Shown piece after piece: positions 1 through 8,091 of a stretch of 37,754 bases of DNA. A program made the position numbers and the translations under genes. The DNA is from Polyangiaceae bacterium (lineage in GTDB: Bacteria; Myxococcota_A; Polyangia; Polyangiales; Polyangiaceae), in assembly GCA_025937785.1 (NCBI GenBank), contig JAICQQ010000062.1, positions 1 through 37,754 on the forward strand, read 5' to 3'. The notes beneath the pieces were generated by a model. That model was not told the origin of the DNA. It saw only the letters and a list, made by a program, of their open reading frames with translations, and did not search any database. Positions within the stretch are counted from its first letter, which is position 1. Every line of letters starts with the position of its first letter.

Positions 1-186
1 CTCTCGGTAGACTCCGATGCGACGAGCACTTGGGAGGCCCTGCTGCAACAGGTCCCCGACATCGTGGCGAAGGTAGTTCACGCCTTGGGCGAGCGGGTGA
101 CGCACAAGCTCGCCCAAGGCGGCGAAGCCGACCCTGCCACGGCTCTTCCTGCCGACACTAACGCGAAGTTACCCTCCGACGGCTGA
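1..186 (+). CDS. C-terminal tail of an unrecognised protein (5' end outside window)
   Basis: The first reading frame is open from base 1 to a TGA at 184-186 and gives 61 residues of C-terminal sequence. It begins LSVDSDATSTWEALLQQ and ends in a polar Ala/Pro/Asp-rich tail. Codon use looks like that of the neighbours. It overlaps the 3' end of the convergent lysine aminotransferase gene by 18 bases, which is normal for tail-to-tail genes. No family is recognisable from this fragment. It could also be a chance open frame, since only 186 bases are visible. Confidence 0.4.
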   Translation, partial: LSVDSDATSTWEALLQQVPDIVAKVVHALGERVTHKLAQGGEADPATALPADTNAKLPSDG

Positions 187-1524
187 GCTCTTGCGCGATG
201 CGGTCAGCACGTGCTCGAGGGCACGCCGGAAGCGCAGGATGCCCTCGGCGATGGCGTCGGCCTGCACCGTGAGCGTCGGGCGAAAGCGCACTGACCGCGG
301 CCCGCACGGCAACACGATCATGCCGTCGTCGAAGCAGGCGCGCAGGATCCGGTTGCGGAACTCCGTCGTCGGCAGGTCGACGGCGCACATCAGGCCGGAA
401 CCCCGCGCGTTGCCGACGAGATCGGGGTAGTCGCCTTCGAGCGTCTGCAGCCCCTGCAGCAACTCGAGCCCGCGCGACGCGGCGTTCTCGAGCAGACGCT
501 CGTTGACGATGATCTCCAGGATCTTGGTGCAGCGCACCATGTCGACCAGGGAAGCCCCCCAGGTACTGTTGATGCGGCTCGACTGCGCGAATACGTTGTT
601 CGGTACTTCGTCGATGCGCCGGTTCACCAGGATGCCGCCTACCTGCATCTTCTTGGCGAAGCAGATGATGTCCGGCGCGACGCTCTGGTGCTCGTAGGCC
701 CACCAGCGGCCGGTCAAGCCGAGCCCGGTCTGCACCTCGTCGTAGATGAGCAGCGCCTCGTGTTCATCCGCGAGCCGGCGCAGCTCGGCGAAGAACTCCG
801 GCCGAAAGTGGTTGTCGCCTCCCTCGCCCTGGATCGGCTCCACCAAGATCGCGGCAATGTCATGGCGCCGTTCTTCGAAGGCTCGTTCGGCTGCTGCGAG
901 CGCGGCCTGCTCCAGCTCGACGACCGCGTCGAGATGGTCCTGGAGCGGGAAACGGATCGCCGGCGACGGTATCCTCGGCCAATCGAACTTGGGGAAGTGG
1001 TCAGTCTTGACCGGATCGGTGTTCGTGACGCTCAAGGTGTAGCCCGAGCGCCCGTGGAACGCGCGTTCGAGGTGCAAGATTTGGCTTCCCGGCGCGGTTC
1101 TGCCCGCAGCGCGGTTCTTCTTTGCCTTCCAGTCGAAAGCCGCCTTCATGCCGTTCTCGACGGCGAGCGCCCCGCCGTCGATGAAGAAATAGTGGGGGAA
1201 CTCCGGGGGCGCCGCCGTCTTCTCGAGCGTGTCCACGAATTCGGCCATGTAGACGGTGTAGTAGTCTGCGTTCGACACCTTGGTGGTGGCGACGCGAGCC
1301 AGGCGCTCCTGGATGTCGTCGTCGAGCATCGACGGATGGTTGAACCCGATCGGGTTCGACGCGAAGAAGCTGAAAAAATCGAGGTAGTCTTTGCCCGTGA
1401 TGCGGTCCTTCACCCAGGACCTTCGACTGTGTTCGAGATCGACGACGATGGGGTATCCATCCACCAACAAGTGCCGTCGGAGCGTCTCGTGCACGCGATC
1501 GGGGGAGATTTCCGTGTGTCGCAT
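169..1524 (-). CDS. lat: L-lysine 6-transaminase (lysine epsilon-aminotransferase)
   Basis: This is a PLP-dependent class III aminotransferase. The family moves the epsilon-amino group of L-lysine to 2-oxoglutarate, giving 2-aminoadipate 6-semialdehyde (cyclising to piperideine-6-carboxylate) and glutamate in the cytosol. The frame matches the family end to end: SFFASNPIGFNHPS near residue 53, FIDGGALAVENGMKAAFDWK near 114-133, EPIQGEGGD near 229, and the cofactor aspartate motif DEVQTG near 262. The Schiff-base lysine lies in FAKKMQVGG near 289-297. The length of about 451 residues is typical. The frame extends two codons upstream to a TTG at 1530, but ATG at 1522-1524 is preferred. No clear Shine-Dalgarno is visible. 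The product feeds lysine degradation or, in other taxa, beta-lactam precursors; no such cluster is seen here. Confidence 0.93.
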   Translation of the reverse strand: MRHTEISPDRVHETLRRHLLVDGYPIVVDLEHSRRSWVKDRITGKDYLDFFSFFASNPIGFNHPSMLDDDIQERLARVATTKVSNADYYTVYMAEFVDTLEKTAAPPEFPHYFFIDGGALAVENGMKAAFDWKAKKNRAAGRTAPGSQILHLERAFHGRSGYTLSVTNTDPVKTDHFPKFDWPRIPSPAIRFPLQDHLDAVVELEQAALAAAERAFEERRHDIAAILVEPIQGEGGDNHFRPEFFAELRRLADEHEALLIYDEVQTGLGLTGRWWAYEHQSVAPDIICFAKKMQVGGILVNRRIDEVPNNVFAQSSRINSTWGASLVDMVRCTKILEIIVNERLLENAASRGLELLQGLQTLEGDYPDLVGNARGSGLMCAVDLPTTEFRNRILRACFDDGMIVLPCGPRSVRFRPTLTVQADAIAEGILRFRRALEHVLTASRKSSAVGG

Positions 1525-1663
1525 GAGCAATCCGGGGGGCAGGGTAGGGGCCAGCCCACTTTAGTGTGGCCCAACTAGCGCCCCGCAGCCAGTCGCCGTC
1601 GTAGCCGCCGTGGCGATATGCAGGCGTGAATACCTTTTGCGACACGCACGACGGGCTGTCGCC

Positions 1664-1669
1664 TATACT
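1664..1669 (+). promoter_or_regulatory. Candidate -10 element (TATACT) giving a nearly leaderless transcript
   Basis: TATACT matches the sigma-70 -10 consensus at five of six positions and ends nine bases before the ATG at 1679. Transcription would start at, or within a few bases of, the start codon. The same hexamer forms the -10 of the strong rpsO promoter at 34345. No convincing -35 lies at 16-18 bases; TTGCGA at 1637-1642 is 21 bases away. This is a weak call made on one hexamer and its position. Confidence 0.35.
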
Positions 1670-1678
1670 GCGCGCTCG

Positions 1679-2341
1679 ATGACTCTGGGTTCGACGATCA
1701 CGGCAAAAGGTGTTCTGGGAGCTATCGGCGGTTACCTGAAAGACAACCCCGAAGAACTGCTGCGCGTAGCAAAAAACGCGGTCGGATTGCGCATCGGCGT
1801 GCCCATTTCGGCCCTGCGCTGGCTGGCTCGGCGGACCAACGGCAAGCAGGGTCCGCGCGACGTCGAGATCGAAGCGGTGCCCCCCGGGGTTCGAGTCGCG
1901 GCGAGTCTCGAACTGATGCAGACTCCCTTGCGCGCTAGCGCCACGCTCTACGTGAGCCAGGTCGTGCTCAACCCGACGGAGCTGCGCGTCGAGCTCCGCC
2001 TGCGCGACGTGTCTTTGAAGGTGCTCGACGAGCGGGCCCAGACCCCCGTGGCAGCGCTGCTCCGCTCCGGCGCGCTCGATCTCAGCAAGCCCGGCAACCT
2101 GGCCGCCTACATGCCCAAGCGCCCGGCGTTCTTGGTCGAGGCGGCGGACGACCGCGTCGTGCTCGACTTGATGAAGCACAAGAAGCTGACGGCAGAGAAA
2201 GCCAAACGCATCGTTCAGCTCATCACGCCGCTGGTTGTGGTGAAGGCCATCGAGACCGATGATGCCCACCTCGACGTCGCCTTCGCCGCGTTCCCACGCG
2301 GGGTCGGTGAAGCCTGGAACGGTCTCCGGCGCCTGCTGTAG
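1679..2341 (+). CDS. Conserved-looking protein of unknown function
   Basis: The protein has 220 residues. I chose the ATG at 1679 because the frame upstream (open to 1610) is rich in Arg and covers the putative promoter. The N-terminal part carries amphipathic helices (GVLGAIGGYLKDNPEELLRVAKNA). The middle is beta-rich and alternating, with several VRVAASLEL/LRVELRLRDVSL-type strands. A KLTAEKAKRIVQLITPLVVVKAIE segment lies near the C-terminus. There is no signal peptide and no clear membrane segment. It is transcribed divergently from lat. I do not recognise the family. The alternating hydrophobic strands suggest a lipid- or membrane-associated fold, but that is only an impression. Confidence 0.75.
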   Translation: MTLGSTITAKGVLGAIGGYLKDNPEELLRVAKNAVGLRIGVPISALRWLARRTNGKQGPRDVEIEAVPPGVRVAASLELMQTPLRASATLYVSQVVLNPTELRVELRLRDVSLKVLDERAQTPVAALLRSGALDLSKPGNLAAYMPKRPAFLVEAADDRVVLDLMKHKKLTAEKAKRIVQLITPLVVVKAIETDDAHLDVAFAAFPRGVGEAWNGLRRLL

Positions 2342-2372
2342 CTGCGGGCGCCTCGAAAGGTTCAGGGCGAGG

Positions 2373-4265
2373 TCAGGTGGGGTTCGCCGCGGGGCGCTGG
2401 CCGTCTTGGGGACGGTCGTCGGGCTTCGGCTCCGGCAGTCCGCGCCACCAGGCTCGCAGCCGTTCCATCGAGAACGGTCGTGAGTAGGTGTACAGGCTGC
2501 AAAGCGCCAGGATCAGAAACAGGTAAGCCTGCACCGTGAAGCGATCGTCGACGTAGTAAAAGCCGGTACTGTCCCACAACAAGAGCGCGCTCGCAGCGCT
2601 GCCTGCCAGCAACGTCGGTCCCAGCGGAGGTCTCGCACGGATCAGGATCGGGACGATCATGAAGAGCGAGTAGTAGTAGCAGGTCAGATCGACGAGCGAC
2701 ATCACCAGCACCACGCTGAGGGCGGGCCCGACCCAGAGCAGCTTGGTCCGCCTGAGCGCCCAGGCGATCCAGAGCATCAAGGCGACCGTGATCCCGCGGC
2801 GCACCAGCGACAGGTCGCCCTTGCGCTCGAGGCGCCCGGCTTTCCAGACCTGAAACGGATCGTCCAGGTTCTCGTTGCGGGTGAAGCGCATGCGACCATC
2901 CCAGGTGTGGGTCAAGATCGTGTCGATGCCCATGTGGTTGGTCAGCGGCGTGTGCTGATGCACCGCGATGGTGTGTTCGACGAACGCCTTGTACGAGTCA
3001 GGTCCGGCGGCGACCATGCTCGCGGGCACCAACACCCCCAGTGCGATCGCGGCTCCGGCAATCAGGCGCTGGTGATCGGGATGGAACAATCCGAGCAAAC
3101 CCTTGTTCGGTCGTTCGCGTGATCGGCGCTTCGGTTTTCCGTCACGGTACGGGGTGCGCGTGCGCTCGGTGCCGGCAAGCGCGGGGGCGCGACGCGCTCG
3201 AATGCGCTTGATGACGTAGAACAAGATGATCACGCCGTAGCCGAAGAACAAGACTGCCGGGAACACGCGCAAGAGCGACGACCACATGAGCGCGCCGCCG
3301 GCGAGCACGAACTTTCGCTTCCTCGCACAACACACGGAGGCGACCAGGAAGAAGATCCAGTCCATGCGCAGGAACGCACCCCCCGTCCAATAGAAGTCCG
3401 CAGCGCGGTTCGTCCCCCAGAAGATGGTGGCGACCATCATCGTTCGCCACCCGAAGGCCCAGTTGATGAGCAGCACGGCGCCGAGTTGGAGCAAGATGTC
3501 GAGGCTCGCGAGGACCTTGAAATAGCCGTCGCTAGCCGGCCCAAAGCTGCCGAACAGCTTGCCGGTCATGGTCCAGACCGGCGGCGGATTGTAGCCGTGG
3601 TCCTTCTGCATGTTCTCCCAGTAGGTACCGGGAGCGTTCTTCTGGAACCAGTCGATGTCTTTTCGGAACGCCTCCCAGCGCGCGGGCGTGAAGTGCTTCT
3701 TGCACAGCTCGGGCTTGTCGAGGACGTAGGTGTCCTGCGTTTTCTTGATCAGGTTGACGCTGAGGTCGCGGATCTGACGGCGCTCGATGCTGCTGCGCCG
3801 GCCGTTGTCGATCTCGGCGACAGCCGTGCATTCGTAGAGGCGCTTGTAGCCGACCTCTTTGAAATACTTCGACCCCAGGTAGTAATGGTAGAACTCGTGC
3901 CGGTGGTAGTATTGGATGTACCGCACGTTGGGGTTGAAGAAGTCGAAGTAGGTGAGAAAGGCGATCGCCGTCATCGCGATCGCGAGCCGCTTGCGAAACC
4001 TCAGCGGCATCCGCACCTGCATCTTGCGCGCGCGGAGCTCGTACATCAGGAAGATGGCTCCGAGCACCGAGAGCGTGATGCGGACGAAGACCATGGTCTG
4101 CCGCCAGCGCTCCTTCTCGAAGACCTCGGCGTCCCATTTCTCGAAGAGCGGATTCAAGAGGCCCGCCCCCACGGACCATCCATCCCCCAAGCTTCCCAAG
4201 CTGCTGGCGCTCACGAGTGCGCTCAGCGTGTTCAATCCCCCCGTTACTAGGTCCATCCCGGTCAT
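2373..4265 (-). CDS. Polytopic membrane protein, GT87/DUF2029-like glycosyltransferase
   Basis: This protein of about 630 residues has many hydrophobic helices. A large extracytoplasmic loop rich in aromatic and charged residues (YYHRHEFYHYYLGSKYFKEVGY onward) follows an early helix. A helix such as LMWSSLLRVFPAVLFFGYGVIILF resembles the 'LLRVFPALL' segment typical of GT87/DUF2029 polyprenyl-phosphate-sugar mannosyltransferases. A basic cytosolic stretch (KPKRRSRERP) sits mid-protein. The frame reaches a TTG at 4322, but the ATG at 4263-4265 is favoured; a further ATG at 4254-4256 is possible. No good Shine-Dalgarno decides between them. The role is probably transfer of a lipid-linked sugar at the outer face of the inner membrane. 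The substrate is unknown and the family call is moderate. Confidence 0.75.
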   Translation of the reverse strand: MTGMDLVTGGLNTLSALVSASSLGSLGDGWSVGAGLLNPLFEKWDAEVFEKERWRQTMVFVRITLSVLGAIFLMYELRARKMQVRMPLRFRKRLAIAMTAIAFLTYFDFFNPNVRYIQYYHRHEFYHYYLGSKYFKEVGYKRLYECTAVAEIDNGRRSSIERRQIRDLSVNLIKKTQDTYVLDKPELCKKHFTPARWEAFRKDIDWFQKNAPGTYWENMQKDHGYNPPPVWTMTGKLFGSFGPASDGYFKVLASLDILLQLGAVLLINWAFGWRTMMVATIFWGTNRAADFYWTGGAFLRMDWIFFLVASVCCARKRKFVLAGGALMWSSLLRVFPAVLFFGYGVIILFYVIKRIRARRAPALAGTERTRTPYRDGKPKRRSRERPNKGLLGLFHPDHQRLIAGAAIALGVLVPASMVAAGPDSYKAFVEHTIAVHQHTPLTNHMGIDTILTHTWDGRMRFTRNENLDDPFQVWKAGRLERKGDLSLVRRGITVALMLWIAWALRRTKLLWVGPALSVVLVMSLVDLTCYYYSLFMIVPILIRARPPLGPTLLAGSAASALLLWDSTGFYYVDDRFTVQAYLFLILALCSLYTYSRPFSMERLRAWWRGLPEPKPDDRPQDGQRPAANPT

Positions 4266-4846
4266 ACAGTCGCGGCAGAGGCTAGTGGCCTCGCGCCGAA
4301 CTTCCAAGCGGATCGGACACAAAAGCCAAGCCGGGTGGGGTGTTTGTGCCCACCCGGCTCGGGTGTGTTGTGGGCCCCATGGTTCCCAGGCGCGATGCCA
4401 GAGGCTCGAGCAGGGGCGGGTTAGGTCACCATCGGGTGGTGTACCGGCCGGCCACTGCGAGGCGGGTCCACGCGGTCAACAGGGGCGCTCAGGTACTAGC
4501 GCCGACCGCGACACGGACTAACTCCAGATGACCTCCGGGATAGGGGTACAACTACTCTGCATGTCCGCATCACCTCCTCCGGCGCTAGCCGGCACCCTTA
4601 CGCAAAGCATCGCAACACGCGCGAGTTCGTGCTTGTTGACGGACACCATTGCGGATTTGGGCGTTTCCGTTGACAAGGGCCGCCACAAAAGACGACCAGG
4701 CTCTGCACAGGTCGCCGAAGTTCTCTCCGACTGGCTATTTCCAGGAGCACTAGGCTCCAGCCTGTGCGTTGGTTCAGAAGTACCACGAGCCCCAGCTTCG
4801 CGCCATCGAACGCAGCGACAAAACGTCGGCAGGTGCTGAATCGAGC
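4266..4846 (-). other. Long gene-free region, possible structured leader with a tiny ORF
   Basis: This stretch of 581 bases holds no convincing gene, and its base composition looks less GC-rich than the coding DNA around it. On the minus strand, going towards the membrane-protein gene, there is first a perfect Shine-Dalgarno (AGGAGGTGAT, 4578-4569). Six bases later comes ATG at 4562 opening a 14-codon frame (MQSSCTPIPEVIWS, TAG at 4518). A 6-bp hairpin GGCGCT/AGCGCC follows at 4484-4503, and then the 11-bp hairpin at 4329-4359 with a TTTT. The order of small peptide, hairpin, terminator-like hairpin and gene resembles an attenuator, but that is inference. Alternatively it is the 3' region of the upstream lipoprotein gene plus decayed sequence. 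Confidence 0.35.
4329..4359 (-). terminator. Strong 11-bp hairpin, terminator- or attenuator-like
   Basis: AGCCGGGTGGG (4329-4339) pairs perfectly with CCCACCCGGCT (4349-4359) across a 9-base loop. Read on the minus strand the stem is followed by TGGCTTTTGTG, a short T tract. It lies 63 bases before the ATG of the GT87-like gene. It could end the transcript of the upstream lipoprotein gene or attenuate the downstream one. Confidence 0.45.
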
Positions 4847-5371
4847 TTAGTTTTCGTCTGTGTTGCTACCGACGAGGTCGTACTTCATCTCGCACGGAAG
4901 TACGCTGAAGCCGCCTTCGACCCCGATGAGCGGTGAGCAATCCGAGTCCGACGTCGGAATGTAGGCAAAAGTAAGGCGTCCCGAGAACGAGGTCACCGCT
5001 TCTTTTTTGTAGTCCAACTGCCCGCTCGCGCGGTCCTGACGGTTCAGCGTGCAGCCGAGGAGCCCCGGCTCCGGCTCGAGCACTTCGACCTGGACGCGCG
5101 TATCGAACTCGAAGGACTCGCCGTCGCTGGCGATCCTGCCCGGGATGACCTCTCGGCCGTTGAGCCAGAAGAGCTGGTCGAAGTCCTTCGACAGCTGCAC
5201 CTCGAACTCCCAAAGGTCCGTGGAACCGAGCGCGCCGGTCCCGCAAGTGCTTCTATCGAGCTCGGCGATCACCTCGAACGTGCCCAGCGGTTCGCCCGGC
5301 ACCTTCGCGTCGCCTTCGCCGAAATCACAGCTCACACAAGCCAAGGCCACGAGTGCCGTCCAACGTCGCAT
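4847..5371 (-). CDS. Small putative lipoprotein, unknown function
   Basis: The 174-residue protein starts at ATG 5369-5371 with a short secretion signal (MRRWTALVALACVSCDFGEGD). Cys12 or Cys15 is a plausible lipidation site, although neither lipobox is ideal. The mature part is acidic and beta-rich, with cysteines near STCGTG, LGCTL, SDCSP and LPCEMK that could form two disulfides in the periplasm. It lies 64 bases downstream of the stop of the same-strand GH8 gene and may be cotranscribed with it. No family is recognised. Confidence 0.75.
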   Translation of the reverse strand: MRRWTALVALACVSCDFGEGDAKVPGEPLGTFEVIAELDRSTCGTGALGSTDLWEFEVQLSKDFDQLFWLNGREVIPGRIASDGESFEFDTRVQVEVLEPEPGLLGCTLNRQDRASGQLDYKKEAVTSFSGRLTFAYIPTSDSDCSPLIGVEGGFSVLPCEMKYDLVGSNTDEN

Positions 5372-5435
5372 GCGAGTCGGCTACCAGCGGCGTCGCCGCC
5401 GGGCCAAGTTTCGTTCAGCGTCCAGTCGCCAGCGC

Positions 5436-6902
5436 CTACGGCGCGGGGAACTCGATGAAGTTGCCCGACAGCATCAAGAGCGACAGCGCCTCCCACGAGG
5501 CTTGGTAGTAGATGGTGCCGGCGTCGAGCCCGCCGCCGGCCACGGCGAGGTAAGCCTCGTCGAGGAACGACTGGAACTCGTCGGATCCCATCGCTGCGAC
5601 GGCAGCGGGCCCCACGAACGAGGCGGCCTGCGATCCGTTCACGGAGTGTTCGGGGTGGGGAGTGCCGTCGAGATCGTAGCCATCGATGATGTTGGCGACG
5701 CCGACCCCCGCGTAGAAGCTCGCGATCTTTTGCATGTAGCTGAGCGCGCGAGGCTCACCATAGTAGCAGTAGTCCTGGCCTACGCGGAACGGTGTGCGCG
5801 TCGAGTCGTTTTGGAAGTGCGTGGGCGCGCCCTCGAAAGCTACGACCGGCACACCCTGCGAATCACACCACGCCGGCACCAAACCGTTGTCGGCGTTGCC
5901 GTTCGCTTCGTTCAAGCTGCGCTCGATGATGGCGTAGCTCGTCTCGATCACCTGGTTCCAGCCCTCGACGTTGCCCGTGACTTCGCCGAAGACACGGTAG
6001 TAGGCAGGCGCGTAGTACGAAATATTGGTGATGTCAGCACCGCCCCAAGTGTCGCCAGGCAGCGGCATGCCATTCCTAGTGTGGTCGATCTCGTGATCCC
6101 ACATGGCTTCGATCAGCGCCACCGCGTCGTCGTGGTAGCTAGCGATCCGCGGGCTCTCGCTCCATTGGCGCGACGCCATCACCAACGCCCAGGCCATGTC
6201 CTCGTCGCCGTCGAGCGCCGCTCCGGTGCCGATCACGCCGCCGTTGGGATCGATCTCCCAGTGCATCAAGCCGTTCTCGTTGAGGTACTGTTTCGTATAC
6301 AGCCACAGGTTGTCGAACAGCTCCTGGTCGCCGAAGTACACGGCGAGCAGCATCCCGTAGCCCTGACCTTCGGACACGGTCGAGCCGATCACGCTGCCAG
6401 AATCGGGCTTCCGCACGCGCAAATACTCGCCAGCTCCCTCGCTCGAGACGACCTTTTCCTTCCAGGACTCGTAGGCAGCGCGGACGGCCGCGTTGTCGTA
6501 GTTCGGGTAGTTGCAGAACTCGCCCTCGACGTTCTGGGGGAAGGGGAACGCGCCGGAGCCGGTGGCCCCGCCGCCGCCGGTGGTCGTGGTGCCCTCTGTG
6601 CCTGTGACGCTCGCCTGGCCCGCCGTGGTGACACTGTCGGTGCCGGAGCTGGTCGCCGCACCGCCAGTGCCCGTGCTGGTCGCCGCCGTCGACCCGTTGC
6701 TGGTCGCGGCGGCGCTCGTCACCGAGCTGCTCGCGGCCGTCGTCGTTGCCGCAGCGCCGGTAGCGCCCGCCCCGGTGGTCACGCTGGCCGTGACGGCTTG
6801 CGTCGTGGTCTGAGTCGAGGCGTCGGAGGCAGGCTCGCCGCAGCTGGCGAGCCCAAGAGCAAGCCATGAGACACTCGCTACGGAAAACTCGAGGCGGCGC
6901 AT
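5436..6902 (-). CDS. Glycoside hydrolase family 8 lipoprotein (endoglucanase/chitosanase-type)
   Basis: The 488-residue protein starts at ATG 6900-6902. A signal peptide ends in the lipobox LASC, so Cys21 is the likely lipidated residue. A low-complexity Thr/Ser/Gly/Ala linker covers about residues 25-118. The rest is a GH8 (alpha/alpha)6 barrel. EGQGYGM near 178-183 carries the predicted general acid Glu178. ALDGDEDMAWAL near 230-240 matches the GH8 signature. NDSTRTPFR further on supplies the second conserved aspartate region. GH8 enzymes hydrolyse beta-1,4 glucan, chitosan or xylan with inversion; the specificity cannot be read here. The frame also extends upstream to 7070, but that part is Arg/Pro-rich and lacks a signal peptide. 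The lipid anchor plus long flexible linker suggests display on the outer membrane. Confidence 0.9.
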   Translation of the reverse strand: MRRLEFSVASVSWLALGLASCGEPASDASTQTTTQAVTASVTTGAGATGAAATTTAASSSVTSAAATSNGSTAATSTGTGGAATSSGTDSVTTAGQASVTGTEGTTTTGGGGATGSGAFPFPQNVEGEFCNYPNYDNAAVRAAYESWKEKVVSSEGAGEYLRVRKPDSGSVIGSTVSEGQGYGMLLAVYFGDQELFDNLWLYTKQYLNENGLMHWEIDPNGGVIGTGAALDGDEDMAWALVMASRQWSESPRIASYHDDAVALIEAMWDHEIDHTRNGMPLPGDTWGGADITNISYYAPAYYRVFGEVTGNVEGWNQVIETSYAIIERSLNEANGNADNGLVPAWCDSQGVPVVAFEGAPTHFQNDSTRTPFRVGQDYCYYGEPRALSYMQKIASFYAGVGVANIIDGYDLDGTPHPEHSVNGSQAASFVGPAAVAAMGSDEFQSFLDEAYLAVAGGGLDAGTIYYQASWEALSLLMLSGNFIEFPAP

Positions 6903-7249
6903 CGGCTTAGTCTTGTCGACAGGCGCCGGGTGCGTCCAACGAAAGCGGAGGAGATCCGGCGCTGCACTATTGTGCTGTCGACGGCACGCTCCAGCTTCCC
7001 TCGCACTTTGTCCTACCTTCACCGGGCCGTTTGTCGCGCCGCTCCGATTGTGCGGCAGCGGCACATTCACGAGCTTCGAAGGGTCGGTGACCGATGGGAA
7101 GGCTCTGCCGAGACAGGGTCCGGGCGCTTGTTTGCGCGTGTTTGGTGCATGGCGAACTGAAAGGCGCGCTTCGACCAGCTTTACTCGGAGACGCGCTCCG
7201 ATACACTGGCGGCGCTCCCACCGCTCCCACCGCTCCCACCGCTGCCGCG
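6903..7249. other. Divergent intergenic region between the GH8 and LptF/G-like genes
   Basis: No gene is supported in these 347 bases. An 8-bp inverted repeat, GTCGACAG (6915-6922) and CTGTCGAC (6975-6982), flanks the upstream side of the GH8 gene. TACACT at 7202-7207 is a possible -10 for the plus-strand gene, but its -35 is poor. The minus strand has CACAATAGT at about 6967-6975, a 9-mer that recurs just upstream of the kinase gene at 8409. Confidence 0.5.
7214..7240 (+). repeat. Three tandem copies of the 9-mer GCTCCCACC
   Basis: GCTCCCACC is repeated exactly at 7214-7222, 7223-7231 and 7232-7240, then decays to GCTGCCGCG right before the ATG at 7250. It lies in the leader where a ribosome would bind. 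Copy-number change could therefore alter spacing or structure at the start site. In frame it would encode repeated APT if a farther upstream start were used. Confidence 0.85.
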
Positions 7250-8011
7250 ATGACGCCTCACGACTCCCAGCTCTTCTGGCGCACGCTCGGGGCCTGTTTC
7301 CTGGTGCTGGGGCTGGTTTTGGGCGTCGTGGTGGCGACCGACGAAGCCTACAGCACGGCGCCCATGCGGGTGGCCCGCCTGTGTGCGTTCGCTCCGCTGA
7401 TCGCGGGCGTCGCCTTCGTCGTCACGCTCCAGCGGGCCGAGCGTCGCGGTGAGCTGCGTGCGCTCGCTGGCCTCGGGGCTTCGCCGTGGGGCGCGGCCTG
7501 GGGCGGCTTGTGCGCGGCGTGGTTGTTCGGCGGCGTGGCGTCGCTGCTCGTGCTCACCCCGCTCGCGGACGTGACGGCGCTCTTCCCCGAGCCGCCCCTG
7601 ACTTCGGGCTGGACGGTCGGAAACAACGGCTTCTTCGAACCCAAGCGCGGCATCGAAGTCGTGGCGGACGGCAGCCTGCGCTTCCTGGAACCGGGAGCCG
7701 GACGCGCCGCCTTCAGCAAGCCCGGTGGCTGGCAGGCCATGTCGACGGTGCTCCCCCAAGCCCTCGTGCTGCCGGCCTGGCTTGCAGCGCCGCTCCGTCC
7801 GCGCACGCGGGCCTGGGGCTTCGGGCTGACCCTCGCGTTCACCCTGCTCGCGCTGCACGCAGCCGCGCTCGGGCGCTTGTCGACGATCCTGCTACCGCTC
7901 GTGGCGGCCCCCATCGGCGCCCAACTCGCGGTCGCGCTCGAGCGCAGCCGCAACCAGGTCACGGTCTTCGCAGCGATGCTCGGCCGCCCTCGCAGCCAAC
8001 GCTACCCCTGA
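7250..8011 (+). CDS. Short LptF/LptG-like permease domain protein
   Basis: The 253-residue inner-membrane protein has predicted helices at about 9-31, 43-61, 82-105, 188-207 and 209-230. After helix 2 the motif ERRGELRALAGLGASPW (64-80) closely resembles the cytosolic coupling segment of LptF/LptG (RRSELVAMRAAGVS type), which contacts LptB. The extracytoplasmic part between helices 3 and 4 is only about 70 residues, whereas LptF/G carry a large beta-jellyroll there and reach 350-390 residues. It may be a reduced permease subunit. I chose ATG 7250 because translation from farther upstream starts reads through the tandem repeat. It is not next to lptAB in this window. The family call rests on one motif and topology. 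Confidence 0.7.
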   Translation: MTPHDSQLFWRTLGACFLVLGLVLGVVVATDEAYSTAPMRVARLCAFAPLIAGVAFVVTLQRAERRGELRALAGLGASPWGAAWGGLCAAWLFGGVASLLVLTPLADVTALFPEPPLTSGWTVGNNGFFEPKRGIEVVADGSLRFLEPGAGRAAFSKPGGWQAMSTVLPQALVLPAWLAAPLRPRTRAWGFGLTLAFTLLALHAAALGRLSTILLPLVAAPIGAQLAVALERSRNQVTVFAAMLGRPRSQRYP

Positions 8012-8091
8012 GGCCAGCCAGACACGCCAACCCCATTCTACGCGGGCCCGCTGCGCAGGCCCCGTCGTAGCTCGCGTTCGTCGCCTTGCGA

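Noticed and set aside
4329..4562. Possible cobalamin riboswitch (GCCACTG present)
   Set aside because: The conserved B12 box and the other core segments are missing.
4528..4839. 103-residue plus-strand frame in the gene-free region
   Set aside because: No Shine-Dalgarno, no family features and poor codon bias.
5049..6869. 606-residue plus-strand frame opposite the GH8 and lipoprotein genes
   Set aside because: It spans two real minus-strand genes and has Arg/Val-rich shadow composition.
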